Assembly (NCBI GenBank): GCA_013396655.1
Contig: WBMV01001098.1
Span: 1-64,000, forward strand
Reading direction: 5' to 3'
Source: Campylorhamphus procurvoides
Taxonomy: Eukaryota > Chordata > Aves > Passeriformes > Dendrocolaptidae
DNA length: 64,000 nucleotides
The position numbers were made by a program, and so were the translations under genes. Below are positions 33,501-45,441 of the stretch, one piece after another. Under the pieces are notes generated by a model. That model had not been told where the DNA came from. It did not search any database and saw only the letters and a program-made list of their open reading frames with translations. Within the stretch, counting starts at the first letter, position 1, and the number at the start of each line of letters is the position of its first letter.

Positions 33501-34709
33501 CCAGCCATCCTTCCCCCAAAGTTGGGAAGCATTACCCAAGTCACCACAAGGAAACGAATTTCAGGGTACCTGGAGCCACAAGTTCCCATCATTTCCAGCC
33601 TCATCTAAACTACAAAATGAGTTTGTGGGGGGAAAACTTTCACATGGAGCTTCAGAACCATTAGCAAATAATGCTTTTTTTGTAAGGATGGCTTGTTCTG
33701 CAAATGCAATAAGCTCCTGATGGAGTCCCCAAGCCCAGGGCTGGAAGCACGCCAGGACAGAGGTGCTGGAGAGCTGGCAATACTCATCCCCACTGCAGAT
33801 GTGAGGTGAAGCTGAGGAGCCTGCAGGAAGCTCAGCAGGTGACAGCTAAGGTAGCACGGCCCTGGATCTTGCAGGCTGAACACTTGTTCCAACAGGCTTT
33901 TTGAATTCTCTGCTGGAAAACACAAGCTCACTGCCTTAAACAGGACCTCCGCACATGCTACGGCTCCTGCTCGGAGAAAAGATGTCCCCCAAGGAGAAAA
34001 ACACCTTCAGAAGTGTGCATCTATCCTTATTTTTACTCTTTGAGATGAGTAGTTTGGGAAAAAGCCCTTTTCTAAATGCTGTTATAACCACCTCTTCCCT
34101 CAGGGAATATTCATGCAGCTGCAGGTGACTGAATTAGGGGAGCTCAGTGAAAGTTCTGCTAACAAAGTAAGCCCCAGTGACTCCCCATGTGCAGACTTTT
34201 AGCCTCCTGCAAATGCAAAGCAAAATGTCCCTGCAGGGTGACTGGAGCTAATATGCTTGGCTTTACATTTGCATTTGGCTCAGAGTCGCACAAGGCTTCT
34301 CGCTGGGGCAAAAGTGATAAAGAATTAAGCTCCTATTACTCAACTGCTTGTAAATACTTGCTCTGCTTCTGCTGGAAAAATGTTGGAGGAAAAGTAGGAG
34401 AATATTAAGGATTTGGTTCAGCTCTTCTCATGGCTGGTTGGTGTGTCTGAAGTTCACACACCAAGAAGAAATTCCAACTTTTCTATTACAAGATTTCAGA
34501 ATATTTCTGCAAACAACATTATTCATCTAGAGAAGTCACAGTCACTGCCATAGCAGACTGTATAAATCAAGGTGCTTAATTCCAAAAAGCCACCATTTGC
34601 AGACTTTCATTAAGAACTTCTGTTGTTTTTTCATTATTTGCTTGTCTCCTTTCCTGAAATGCTAAGAAAGGTCCTCTCCTTCCCAGAATACCAAGAGAAT
34701 GACTGCTTA

Positions 34710-34835
34710 TCATGGAATCATAGAATGGTTTGGATTTGAAGGGACCTTAAAGACCTTTCAGTTCCAACCACCTTGCCATGGTGCAGGGACATCTTCCACT
34801 AGAGCAGGTTGCTCAAAGCCCCATCCAGCCTGGCC
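34710..34835 (-). mobile_element. CR1 LINE 3' fragment (antisense)
   Basis: Plus-strand 'catggaatcatagaatggtt', 'gaagggaccttaaagacc', 'gccatggtgcagggacatct' and 'gagcaggttgctcaaagccc' are the reverse complement of the CR1 tail. It is 5'-truncated. Confidence 0.9.
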
Positions 34836-36191
34836 TATTTGCTAATCACTGGTTAAACACACAAATAATTTGTGATTTATTTAATTGTTGAAAAGTTTTG
34901 AAAATTAAATTAGCCAGTGGGTGACACCAGAAATGGGACATACATGGTGGGCAGTCACTCAAGCAAGACTCAATGTAAACTGTTTGGAGACCTGTGCTAT
35001 GAAAAAGAAGTCATTTAAGATATCCAGACACACAGAGCTCATTCTGAGTTGTTTGAGAATGGGCAGAAAAAAAAGAGAAGAAAATCCTCTGATAATTCAT
35101 CTGTGGAGGGTAATTTAGTGGGTCTAATCAGGGCAAACATCTCTATGGATGGAATGTTGAAATAAATTAAGTATAAAGCCTTCAAGGTCATAGTTTCCCA
35201 GGCTAATAACTCAGTACTGCTGTGCTCAGGTGGAGACACTCTGGGCAAATGCACTGTGCTCCAATATGAAAAATCTCCATCAGCTGGATGTAATGGGAAT
35301 ATTTCAAGCAGCCATCAGGCCTGCCTGAAAGAAAATGGGGTAAATAGAGGATATAGAAGATTCAAGGAAACTTGAGCAGCATAATCATCATAGCCTAGAT
35401 GCTCAGTTTGGAAATAAACTACATGTAAAAAGACATTTGCATTTGGGGTGGAGGAGACATAAGCTGTAAGATGCAAATCGCGCTGTTCTGCTTCCAAAGT
35501 CTGATGCAGAAGCAATTAGATATTTGAGGAGTGACCACATTACACATCCCAACTCCTGCAGTGACCATTCCCCTTGATCAGAGGTTTGTGGCCCTCTCTC
35601 AGCCCCAGCTGGCCAGAGGTTACCAACCCCACCAGCTGTGCAGCACTGCCATTTCTCTGCCTTCCCAATCCTAGCCCTCCAGAAACGTGGCTGCAGAATC
35701 ACCAAGGAGAAATCACCTTAACACGGAGCAGGTCTTGGCTAGAGGACAGAAGAGGCAGGAAGCAGCAGAGACCCCAGACACAGGCAGAACCCTGTGCACA
35801 GCCAGCACAGAAGGGTCTCCTGGTCCAGAAAAGTGGGTGGACATCCTGGAAGGGTCTGGGGCCCTGGTAAAACCCTGGACCTTTGAGGTTGGCCTTAGCA
35901 GCCCTGGTTATCATCATCCTGAAATGCTTGGGAGTCTGCCGAGTGCAAAAATGTGATCTCCTAGGATTTCTTTGCTGCCACGGGTTAATTTTTTGCTGTT
36001 CTGGTGTCTTTGATGTAAGCAAAGGACTTTTTCATAGCAGGATTAGAAATTTCCCTGGTTTTGTTTCATTTTATTTTATTTTGATAAATACACATTTCAC
36101 AGCCACCCTGAACTTCACACTCATTGCTGTGAATCTCACAATTTCAAATGACTGCTTTGCCCTAGCTGTTAATATAAAATTAGATCCTGTA

Positions 36192-36221
36192 CATATATAT
36201 GTACACACAAACACACACACA
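36192..36221. repeat. (TA)n/(CA)n microsatellite
   Basis: A short ATATATAT run passing into ACACACAA and CACACACACA. Confidence 0.75.
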
Positions 36222-39200
36222 GAATGCCATCCACTTTGATTTAATCTCCTCTGCATATGTTACAATGTGGTCTAGAAAGAAGTGATCACAGACCTGTTCC
36301 TCTGCCCTCCACCAGACCCTGCTTTGCCCTGTACATGATGATCCACATCCCCAAGACAGGGCAGTTGTTGGGTGTTTCTCTCCCTGTCCATCACACAGCC
36401 TCTCGTCCTCATTCCCTTGCACATCTTTGTAATCCTGGCCTGAGCATCCCTATGAAGTGCTCTCTCTTTGAGACTGAAAATCTCACCAGCACTAATGGGT
36501 GTATCTTCAGCAGAGCCCTGTGCCACAAAACGATACCATTATCCCCATTTTCGGAGACGGGGAAATGAGTTGTAGAGATAGGGAGGTCAACATCCTTAAA
36601 AGCATCTGCTAATTTGAGAAAGCACAAAGCTTGATTTTTCAGAGTACTTGTTTCCACAGCATTGTACTTGGTCACAGTACAGGTGCCCTTTGACTGTGTC
36701 TGCAATTGTGAGAGCTTCACCCTGGTGTCTGGCAGAAGGGGGTCACAGGCTGGGGAGCGAAGCCACCAGCAAGATGTAATTAGTGCCCATCTCTGAGAAG
36801 TCTGACCTGACTAGAAACACACAGAAAAATTCCCATCTGGGCTGGAAAAGCTCTGAAAATACCCTGCATGCTGTGTCTTCTGATGGAAAATATCACATCT
36901 CTCATCTGTGGTTTAACAGTTTCCAGCTTGTGGCTTGTTTCTCTGTGAATTCAAGCATACTGGGAAGGTGCTTAGTTTGCTGTAAAGGCATTCATGCCTC
37001 CACCAGAGAAACCTGAGCGTGAAAATCAAAGCTGTGAAAACCACCAAATTTTGCACAGATGCCACGATAGTAAGAAATAAAGAGCAGGCAAGAGGCTTTT
37101 CACTGAGCTGATAGACTCATCAGCCAAGCTGTCAGCTGGAAAGGAGGCAGTCAGCTTCCCTCTTTTCCAAAACAGGAGTTCCTTTTGCCAATACCTATTT
37201 GGGTTAAGGTCCAACATGTTGGGGGAGACGCTGCTTCTTCCTCTTTATTCCAGCACTCAGCCTCAAAATCCAATAGTTTAAGCACAGTTGTGGTTATTTT
37301 CAGTATCCAGGCATCCTGTCAGAAAAGCCTGAGTTGTACTATATTTTCAGAGAAAGAATTCAGAACAAATGGGTTGAAAATCCAGGGAATGGGAGGGGGA
37401 CCTTCCCCCTCTGCATCCTGTAGTGGCATAAATTCAAGTCTTTTTTAAAAAGGGATATAATTCCACATTTACTGCCAAACTTCCCATTGTTTCTTTAAGC
37501 TGAGGTTAAGATTCCACTTTTTTCTGTGTGCTTTCCTTTTTTTTTTGCTTACAGTCAGCAATAATTCTACCAGCACAGGTTTCAGCTGGTGCTGACATAA
37601 AATTCCACCTGATCAAATTTACAAGCCAGGTTTGTTAAAATAAAACTGTCTCATCAGGTTTGGTACTAGATAAGGACACATGCTTGCCAAAATCTGAAAT
37701 GCTGTCGAAGAATTTGGTTTTCAGGCTTTCCAGCCTGTTACTGAATTTGCTGGGAAAGGAACATAAACCATAGAAAGCAAATTACTTTTAGTATTTCCTA
37801 AAATGCACACTTTTAATTTTGAAAAGTTGGAGGTTTTCCCCCAAAGTCAAAACAAGAAGAATAAATTGCAGTGAAAAAGTCATGGAATTTCTGTTTCTGG
37901 ACCTCATGTAGAGGTTTTCTTTGGGGCAGGGGTTTGCCCTGTTCAATGCTTAGCCTTCAGGGTGGTGTTCCTGCACCTCAAGCATTTTGGCAAGGTGTCA
38001 CCTCACTTTTCACCTTTATTTGGCTGAACGTCCATTCAGCTGGAGCTCCAAAGGCAACCGTTGAGTTTAAACCAAGCTGTTGATGCAGCTGCATCCACCA
38101 GGAGCCACCTCTCCTGGGAAATGCAGGTCTGAGAGCTCTCCTTGGCATAAAAATCAAGCTGGTTTCAAAGAGAAAGCTCTCCTTCAGGGAGATGTGGATG
38201 TGGTCCCCACCTGTGTTCCCTCAACCTCCTCAACAAAATCCAGCAAAAGTTGCAGAATGGTCAGGTTTTGCCTAATCTGCTCATTCCAGCCAGCAGCACT
38301 AGCCTGGTCCCAAAGATGGTGATGTGGTGAGGCAATAAGCCCAAACTGGCAACTAAAAAACCTGTATTTCAGAAACTAATGAGAAAACCACTTCTCTGGC
38401 ACACATACTGCTTGAGCCACCAGAAATGAGTAAGGACTTTGTTCCACCGTCATCGTCATTCGTATCTAGTAAACTGGCAAGGATTTAGGACATTGCCAGT
38501 ATTTCCACGCATGCAAAATAATCCCTACTCCCCCCAAAAAAACTCCATAGCCCATTACTCACATCCCCAGAGAAATCATAATAAGAGACACAGAGTTTAC
38601 CACCTCCAAGCAGGAAATAGCTGCCTTTCTAATGCTTGCTAATTGCTTCACTTAAAACTAGTTTGATTACTTGGCACCGAGACAGTATTTTAAACCTGAG
38701 TTATTGCTTGGAACTTTCCTTTCACCTACCAAGAGCCCAAGCCATTAAAAATGTGTAGCAAAGGTCTTCCTGCGAGGTGCAGGACTGCCTGTTAACTCTT
38801 TCATGAATTATAAGATATGTTTGGCCTCTGGGACAATGCCTTGCCATCTTGTTGTATTTTATTAATACCAGGTGCTATTTATTAATACCGAAGGAAATCA
38901 CATTATGGAGTTAACAGGGATATTCCTAAAAGCTGTCACCTGGGGTAGGATCACATTTTCATGTTCTGAAATCAATAGGACAAATTAATCACTCTGTGAT
39001 TCTGGTGAAAGCAAATTATTTCTTATCTTGGCTTGGCTTTTTCCGTGCTGCTTGTAGGGAGTGAAGGACATTAGGGCAGTGGTCACAGGAGGATGAGCTG
39101 TATATACTGGCCTGCAGAAGCAGAGTGGTTGGTGGCTTGGCTGTACCAAACATTGTCATTAAAACTGTCTTTGTCACAGCACTTCTTTAGGATCAGAATT

Positions 39201-42200
39201 AACTTCCATTCTGTACTTGACAGGAAGTCATTAAGAAATCTCCACAGCTACAATAACACTGAAGCGTAAATTGCAATCTTTCAAAAAGAATTTGAATCTC
39301 AATACAAAGCATCAATAAGGTAGGAAGCAGCTCTGGAGTTGGCACATCCCTGAAGTGTCTGTTCCTGAAAGTCTCCCTTTGGGTGAGACTCAGGTTGGGA
39401 GGAAAAGCAGGCTCCATGGCCAGGGATGCACAGGACAGGAGCCAACAGCAATCCACCTCTCCAAACCCTGCACAAAGAGCTTTAGGGAGGATTTTCAGCC
39501 ACCTCCCACGCCCACCAGTTGTGTTTCCTATCAAATCCAGTGTGAATTTTCTTTATCTTCTTGGTAAATCAAGTTTTTTGTAGCTACGCAGGAGCTGCCC
39601 CATAGGATAGGGAACAGTCTTGGCTTTTTCCTTGCCCGTGCTACTCAGAAAGCAGCTGACTCTGACCTCTCATTTTTCTCTGAGGGGTTTGGCAGCTCAC
39701 AGCTCTGCTTCAGAAAGCCAGTGAAATAAAATGCACGAGAAGATGGTGGTGATGTGGGTGTAAAACATAGCCTGAATCTAACACAGGATGTTTTGAGGCA
39801 ATTAGTCAAAATATGTGGAAGAGGGTGGGCTTTGCTATCATGCCATCACTTTTATAAGCAGCAGGCATCCAGAATAGAATTGACATATGAAAAAATGTAT
39901 CTTAAAAGACACACGTGAAAAAAAATTCATCCTAAGTGCTACTCAGGCACAGAGAAAAGGCTTCCAGTGGGGGCCAGGGCATAGGTTTGTACCCAATGAA
40001 ACATGGGATTATATATCCCTTGTGCATCTGCAACCACGCTGCCTATTTCTGCTCTCCCCAGGGCAATTTTTGAGCAAATTAGAGAATCTCTAGTGGTCAG
40101 AAGAACATTCTGGAAAAGGTCACTAGATAAAATGTTGGCCTATTGATCAGGGAATCACGTCAAAAGGAACAAAAGTATCTGAGTCTATGTGCAATGGGAG
40201 GAAAATAACACTTTTATTTTTTTCATCTTAGGAAGGCACTTGCAAAGCTTTCCATGGGAAGGAGGCGGATGAAACAGGCAGATCTAAGTGTAGAAATGCT
40301 TAGTGCAAAGTGATGGCTCTGAAGGTGTCTTTACAGCTGATGTTTTTACGCCTCTGTGTCAGTCAGGAGCAAATGAAGCCATGGACCAGTTTCTCAGCTG
40401 GTGCTGGTGACCAAATATTAGTGATAACAGAGACTCCCAGGTGGGTTCTTGTGCTTTATTGCACTGAAATGGAGGGTAGGAATAGAAGATTAGAACCAAA
40501 CAGTCCCATTTTGGAGGTGATGCCCCCACAAAGCTCTGGAAATTGTTTTCAGCAAGACTGCTCTTTGTTCAGACCACAGGATGGCAGAGGGAGAGACACA
40601 AGACACTGGCCACTGTTGTCCCACCAGCCCCAGCAGTGGGAGGTGGAGGAGCTGCTGTGGTGGTACCCAAATGCATCTTGCATTTCCTGAACCCTGAGAA
40701 ATGCAATCTGCTTCAGAAAGGTATAAACAGGGTCAGATATGGAGGAAAGCATCCTTTGAAAGGGTAATATCACAGCAAAAAAAGCAAGGGAATACACAGG
40801 AAAACCCTCAAGATGGGCTGTTATATTTGAGCAAATGGAATCTAAGCAGAAAACACAGACCCAAAGAAATCTCCATCACCAGACGTGCCCTGGGCTGGGA
40901 GATGTCTCGTTTAAACTGCAGAGTCAGCACTAAATTTTAGTAAGAAAAGTCATTTCTGGGGATGAAGGTGGTGCAAGTGCCACCTCTGACAGAGAAAACT
41001 CCAGTTCCAGCCTCCTCAACATTAATTTTGGCACCCAGCATGACAGTAATGGGTGCAGGATTGATTGAGAACAGCAGGTTATTAGAGGAGCCCCTTAACT
41101 TGCCATGTATAAAAGGCCACCCCATGCCTCCAGATAAATATTTGTGTTTTTATGATCTTTTCTCCTCTTCAGCCCATTTCCTGCATCCTTTACCAGCTCC
41201 CTGTACTTTTGATGAAAGACTTACAGGGATCACGGCAGGAACTGAAACTTAACATTTTTGTTTTCAAGCTTCAAAAATATTTCCCAAACATTTCTTATTT
41301 CTCTACAGGAAATCCCTTTAAAAACATTCTCCAGTGAGCAGTTAAGAAGTTGAACCAACACACATCCCATCTCAGGTTTCTGGTGGTAATTAATAAACCA
41401 ACTGAAAATCTGGCAGGATGGCAACTTTTATCATTTCTAGATAAATGTTAATGCATCTGGTTATTTCCAGACCTTCACTGATGCGACTGAAAGAGCAAAT
41501 TAGACAGTGTTGTAACAGGCTGCCTGACATTCCTTCTTTTGTGCTGTTCCTGTTAATTTATTCCTTTAAGCCAATTTTTGCTCTGTCACTACTGTGAAGG
41601 TTTTCTCAGCAATTTAATTACAAAAAAGAACACTCCAACATGAAACTGCTACAGGATAAAAATCCATATTTAAGGTGTCAGCTTAAAAACAGCTCATACC
41701 TTCTGTGTGTGCAAGGGGGAGCATGTGCACACACCCATCAAGCTTATTTGAATATGCAGATTTATAAACTCTCCTCTCTTTTTTTGGTAAGGAAAACATT
41801 TGCCTTGATGTTCTATCCTCCTTAGAACGAAATGTTTCTTGGTTAGATGAATAAACATTTTTGCACTGCAGAAAATAAAGAGAAGTTATTATTCCTTAAA
41901 AATCCCATACCTCTGAGGAGGTTCAGGATTTCCTGAGAACCCAACATTCTATAAAGATTTTTGAGCATGCATGATTTTTTTGCCCGTAAATGCCACCCAC
42001 TCAGAAACAAAGGAACTAAAGTAGGCTGCAATTACTTTCCTGCACAATAGAATCCAATTGCTTCTATCAAGAAATATTACATAATTGTTATAACTCAGGG
42101 CTGTGATTATATATTTGCTCAAAGGAGAATCACACACAATAGCAAGCAGTGGGACTTATGGCTCCCTGCCTATTGTGTCAACTCATACATTTAAATTATT

Positions 42201-42364
42201 TGATTAGAAAACGAAAGAAAGACCTTGAGTCCTAAATAACACTTTCTCATCAGTTGTCAGGATTGAAGGAAGTGATAAATGACAGGGCATGTATATTTGT
42301 ACAGGAAAATTAGAGAAGCAGGAGAATAGAGAGAAGATGAAAGAAGGTGTTGTGTGTCTGTGTC

Positions 42365-42516
42365 CTTCCTTCCATCCATCCATCCATCCCTCCATCCCTC
42401 CCTCCATCCCTTCATCCATCCATCCATCCATTCCTCCATCCCTCCATCCATCCCTCCATCCATCCATCCATCCATCCATCCATCCATCCATCCATCCATC
42501 CACCCCTCCATCCATC
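42365..42516. repeat. (CCAT)n tetranucleotide microsatellite, ~150 bp
   Basis: An array of CCAT units with interspersed CCCT and CCTT variants. It has no stop codon in several frames, which produces His-Pro-Ser repeat frames on the plus strand and Asp-Gly-Trp-Met repeat frames on the minus strand. Those are not genes. Confidence 0.97.
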
Positions 42517-43360
42517 AGAGACTTGGGCATCCTCTCTGTATACACCTCACAAGGAATTTGCAAGGAGCTGATAAATAAGATCATCTCTTGAGAGAAGATG
42601 AAGAAAAAGGTCAGCCTGTGGAAGGCATCAAGCAAAATCAACTCCTCCTCATGTTCCTGCAGACTCACCCTCTCCCCTCCCTCACACCAGCTGGGTTCCT
42701 GGCTATTTGTAAATGTTGCAGTGGAGGCAGGGTCGCTCCACGCTGGGATGTGGGAGGATGAGGAGGAGGCAAGGATTCACAGGGGCTTGCCATGTTTCTC
42801 AACACTTTTACACGTGTGATTTAAATCCATCATTTCTGATGCGCACAACTCATGCCTCAGATAACCCACACATCCTTCCTTCATGCTACCAGCACTTTGG
42901 ATACGTCCTCCTGCTTTGTATCCTTGGATAACCTGCACAAACTGAGAGGCAGATGGCTATCAAAACCAGGGCAAACTATTAGTTAAAGAGGGCAGCCTCT
43001 GAGGATGAGATGCTCATGGAGAGTGACCTTCCCCTCCCAGACGATATCCCTCTGAGCCAAAGTGCAGCCCTCTCAGTGCAGTCACCTATTGCACTTAAGA
43101 CAGCAACAATCTGTGTCTTCTGAAAATCAAGAAACGGAATTAAAAAGCTAAAAGGGTGATCCTTTTGGGCCTGCAAAATGCCATACTGATTGCAGTAGTA
43201 TGAGAGAGAGGAGTTGCTGATTCAAGTTTTGGCATCAAGTTCAGCATCTCTGTTAGCACACAGGGTCCAGCAATGTGGCTGCTGATGGGTCTGTGACCAC
43301 TCGTTGGCACTGAGCCAGGGCAGCTTCAAAGAGAAATGCCACAAGAAGCTGATTTTTCAT

Positions 43361-43374
43361 GTGTGTGTGTGTGT
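43361..43374. repeat. (GT)7 microsatellite
   Basis: Seven uninterrupted GT units. Confidence 0.85.
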
Positions 43375-45140
43375 TCTTTTATTAGGAATTTTTGTATTTC
43401 TGCCTCGTAATAGCAGAAGGAATAGCACGATTTCCCCAAGTGTAACAAATCTAATGTGTCATACATATTGGATGGAAGTAATTTAACATGAGCGCTCTTT
43501 AATTTCATCGATCTCTTGCAAATGGGTCCTGGTTAATGATCGGGGCTTTGCTGTTTTGCCTTTTTAAAGTCAAATCTTTTAAAGTCCAGATGGAGAGGGT
43601 TTGTTACAGCTGTGCAGGAACAGTGACACTGATACATATTGAACTCTGTGGGTGGTATAAAGAATCTGTCATCTACTTTAAAAGGATTTTCTGAAAGTCA
43701 TTTTAAAGGGACATCATCAATTTGAAGATCACTCTGGATCTCATAATATTACAAGTAATATTTCAGACTATCAGTGAAGCCAGATGTGGGGACAGAAATC
43801 GATGCTATGTGCCAAATAAGCCTCTTTGTATTTTCATGATCTTTTACACTGGACTTTTAAAATTTTTCAGGGAGAAGTTGCAACCCTGTGAACCACTACA
43901 GGATGGCCAGGTAAGCCCCAGCACTGGTCACAGGCTGTTACACTGAGCCCAGCACTTCCAGCAGCAACTCAGGGCTGGGACTGGGCTCATCCTGTGCTGA
44001 CAGGGACATTCTTGACACCAGCCAGAAGTAGAGAAGTGCTGGTGTTGATTTCCAAAAAAATAGCACTGTCTTTTGCAACACTCCTCAACATTAGGACAGC
44101 ATTTGGAAATGCAAGGAAGCCTTCTGGTTCCAGCTGCTTTTGCTCCCACTGGGACCTCCTTTCGTTTTTATTAAATCGTGGTTAGGAGTGTTCATTGTTC
44201 AAGGCAAGAGCTCTGATTTACAAGGGACTGGGGCTGCACTTAATCCACAGAGAGCAAAAACGCTTCAGAAAGAGAAAGCTCTGGAGTGGAAACAATGACT
44301 GAACCACTTGGAAATGAAAACCCCAGCACAGGGAAACACTAGCCAGGCTGTGGTCTAGAAAGGGATTGAGGAAACTAAACACTTTACAACTGAAAGTGTG
44401 TTTTAGAGGACAAACAGGCAACATATTTTAAACTCCTTTGTACAGCCACCTCTGTTGGGTCACCACCATAACCTGTTGGGCTTCATTTCAGAGCTCAGCA
44501 GTTTTATGACGTGAGTTCATCTCATCCCTCTGTTTAATTCACGTGGGATGCTTGCAGAAGAAATGAGGGACATCTGGGCATTGTGGTCTTGGATGGGACT
44601 GGGATGGTCTGGGACAGGGCTGGATCCATCCTCTCCTGGCATCCTCCCTGTAACCCAGCCCTCAGAGATTTAAACCTTGTGACATTTTCCCTTCACAATA
44701 TATACTATGATGTTTATATGTATATTCTTAAGGAGGACAAGATCAAATGAATCCTGGCACTGTTCCCTTTTATATTAATTTTCTCAGGCAGGTTTTTGTA
44801 CAGCAGCGTGGACAGATCCTTGAAGAGCCTGCTTTGGGAAGGTGCCAAAGTGGAGCATATTTTTGTATGGTTTTTCCATCCAGAAAGTGCCAAACCAGCA
44901 CAGCCCTGGACACAAGGAGTGCTGGCAGAAGGAATGAAGCACAGTCACTTGTTGAGGTTTCTCAGATACACTGCTGCAAATGAGTGTCAATAAAATAGCC
45001 AAAGTGCTTCATTTTCCTCTAACATGAATGCAAACAGAGGTAAACAATGTCTTGGGACTGTTGTGTCCTCAGACATGGGGGTTCAGATTTAAAGGAAGAC
45101 CTCAGAGCACCTTCCAGCACCTAAAGAATCTTCACTGGAG

Positions 45141-45441
45141 CTGGAGAATCCTTTTATAAGGGCACAGAGTGACAGAACAAGGGGGGAATGGCTTCAAACT
45201 AGCAGAGGACAAGGTTAGATTGGATATTAGGAGAAATTCTTTACTTTGAGGGTGGTGAGGCCCTGGCACAGGTTTCGCAGAGAAGCTGTGGATGTCCCAT
45301 CCCTGGAAGTGTCCAAGGCCAGATTGGATGGGGTTCAGGGCAATCTGGTCTAGTGGAAAGTGTCCCTGACTGTGGCAGAGGGGCTGGAACTGGATGATCT
45401 TTAAGGTCCCTTCCAACCCAAACCATTCTATGATTCCATGA
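45141..45441 (+). mobile_element. CR1 LINE 3' fragment
   Basis: About 300 bp: 'gtgacagaacaaggggggaa', 'ttagattggatattaggaga', 'gaggccctggcacaggtttc', 'catccctggaagtgtccaag', then 'accattctatgattccatg'. One of the best-preserved copies in the window. Confidence 0.93.

Larger units (their letters stand above)
29778..34709. other. Intergenic; long uncertain ORF and a CpG-retaining stretch
   Basis: Points of note: a compact stretch with unusually retained CpGs at about 30060-30480; a 15-bp direct pair GCATCATTAACTTTT at 30799-30832; a 256-codon open frame at 31357-32127; and an AAAC-type microsatellite at 33465-33500. No known protein family is recognised in any frame. Confidence 0.45.
34836..45140. 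other. Intergenic, about 10 kb without a gene
   Basis: It holds a short CA/TA array at 36192-36221, a 13-bp direct pair at 38857-38889, the CCAT microsatellite (42365-42516) and a GT array at 43361-43374. A TAAT/ATCGAT-rich stretch with retained CpG lies at about 43430-43570. All ORFs are short or microsatellite-derived. I see no exon. Confidence 0.45.

Noticed and set aside
42204..42668. 154-codon minus-strand frame with Asp-Gly-Trp-Met repeats and 74-100 codon plus-strand frames with His-Pro-Ser repeats
   Set aside because: They arise from translating the CCAT microsatellite.
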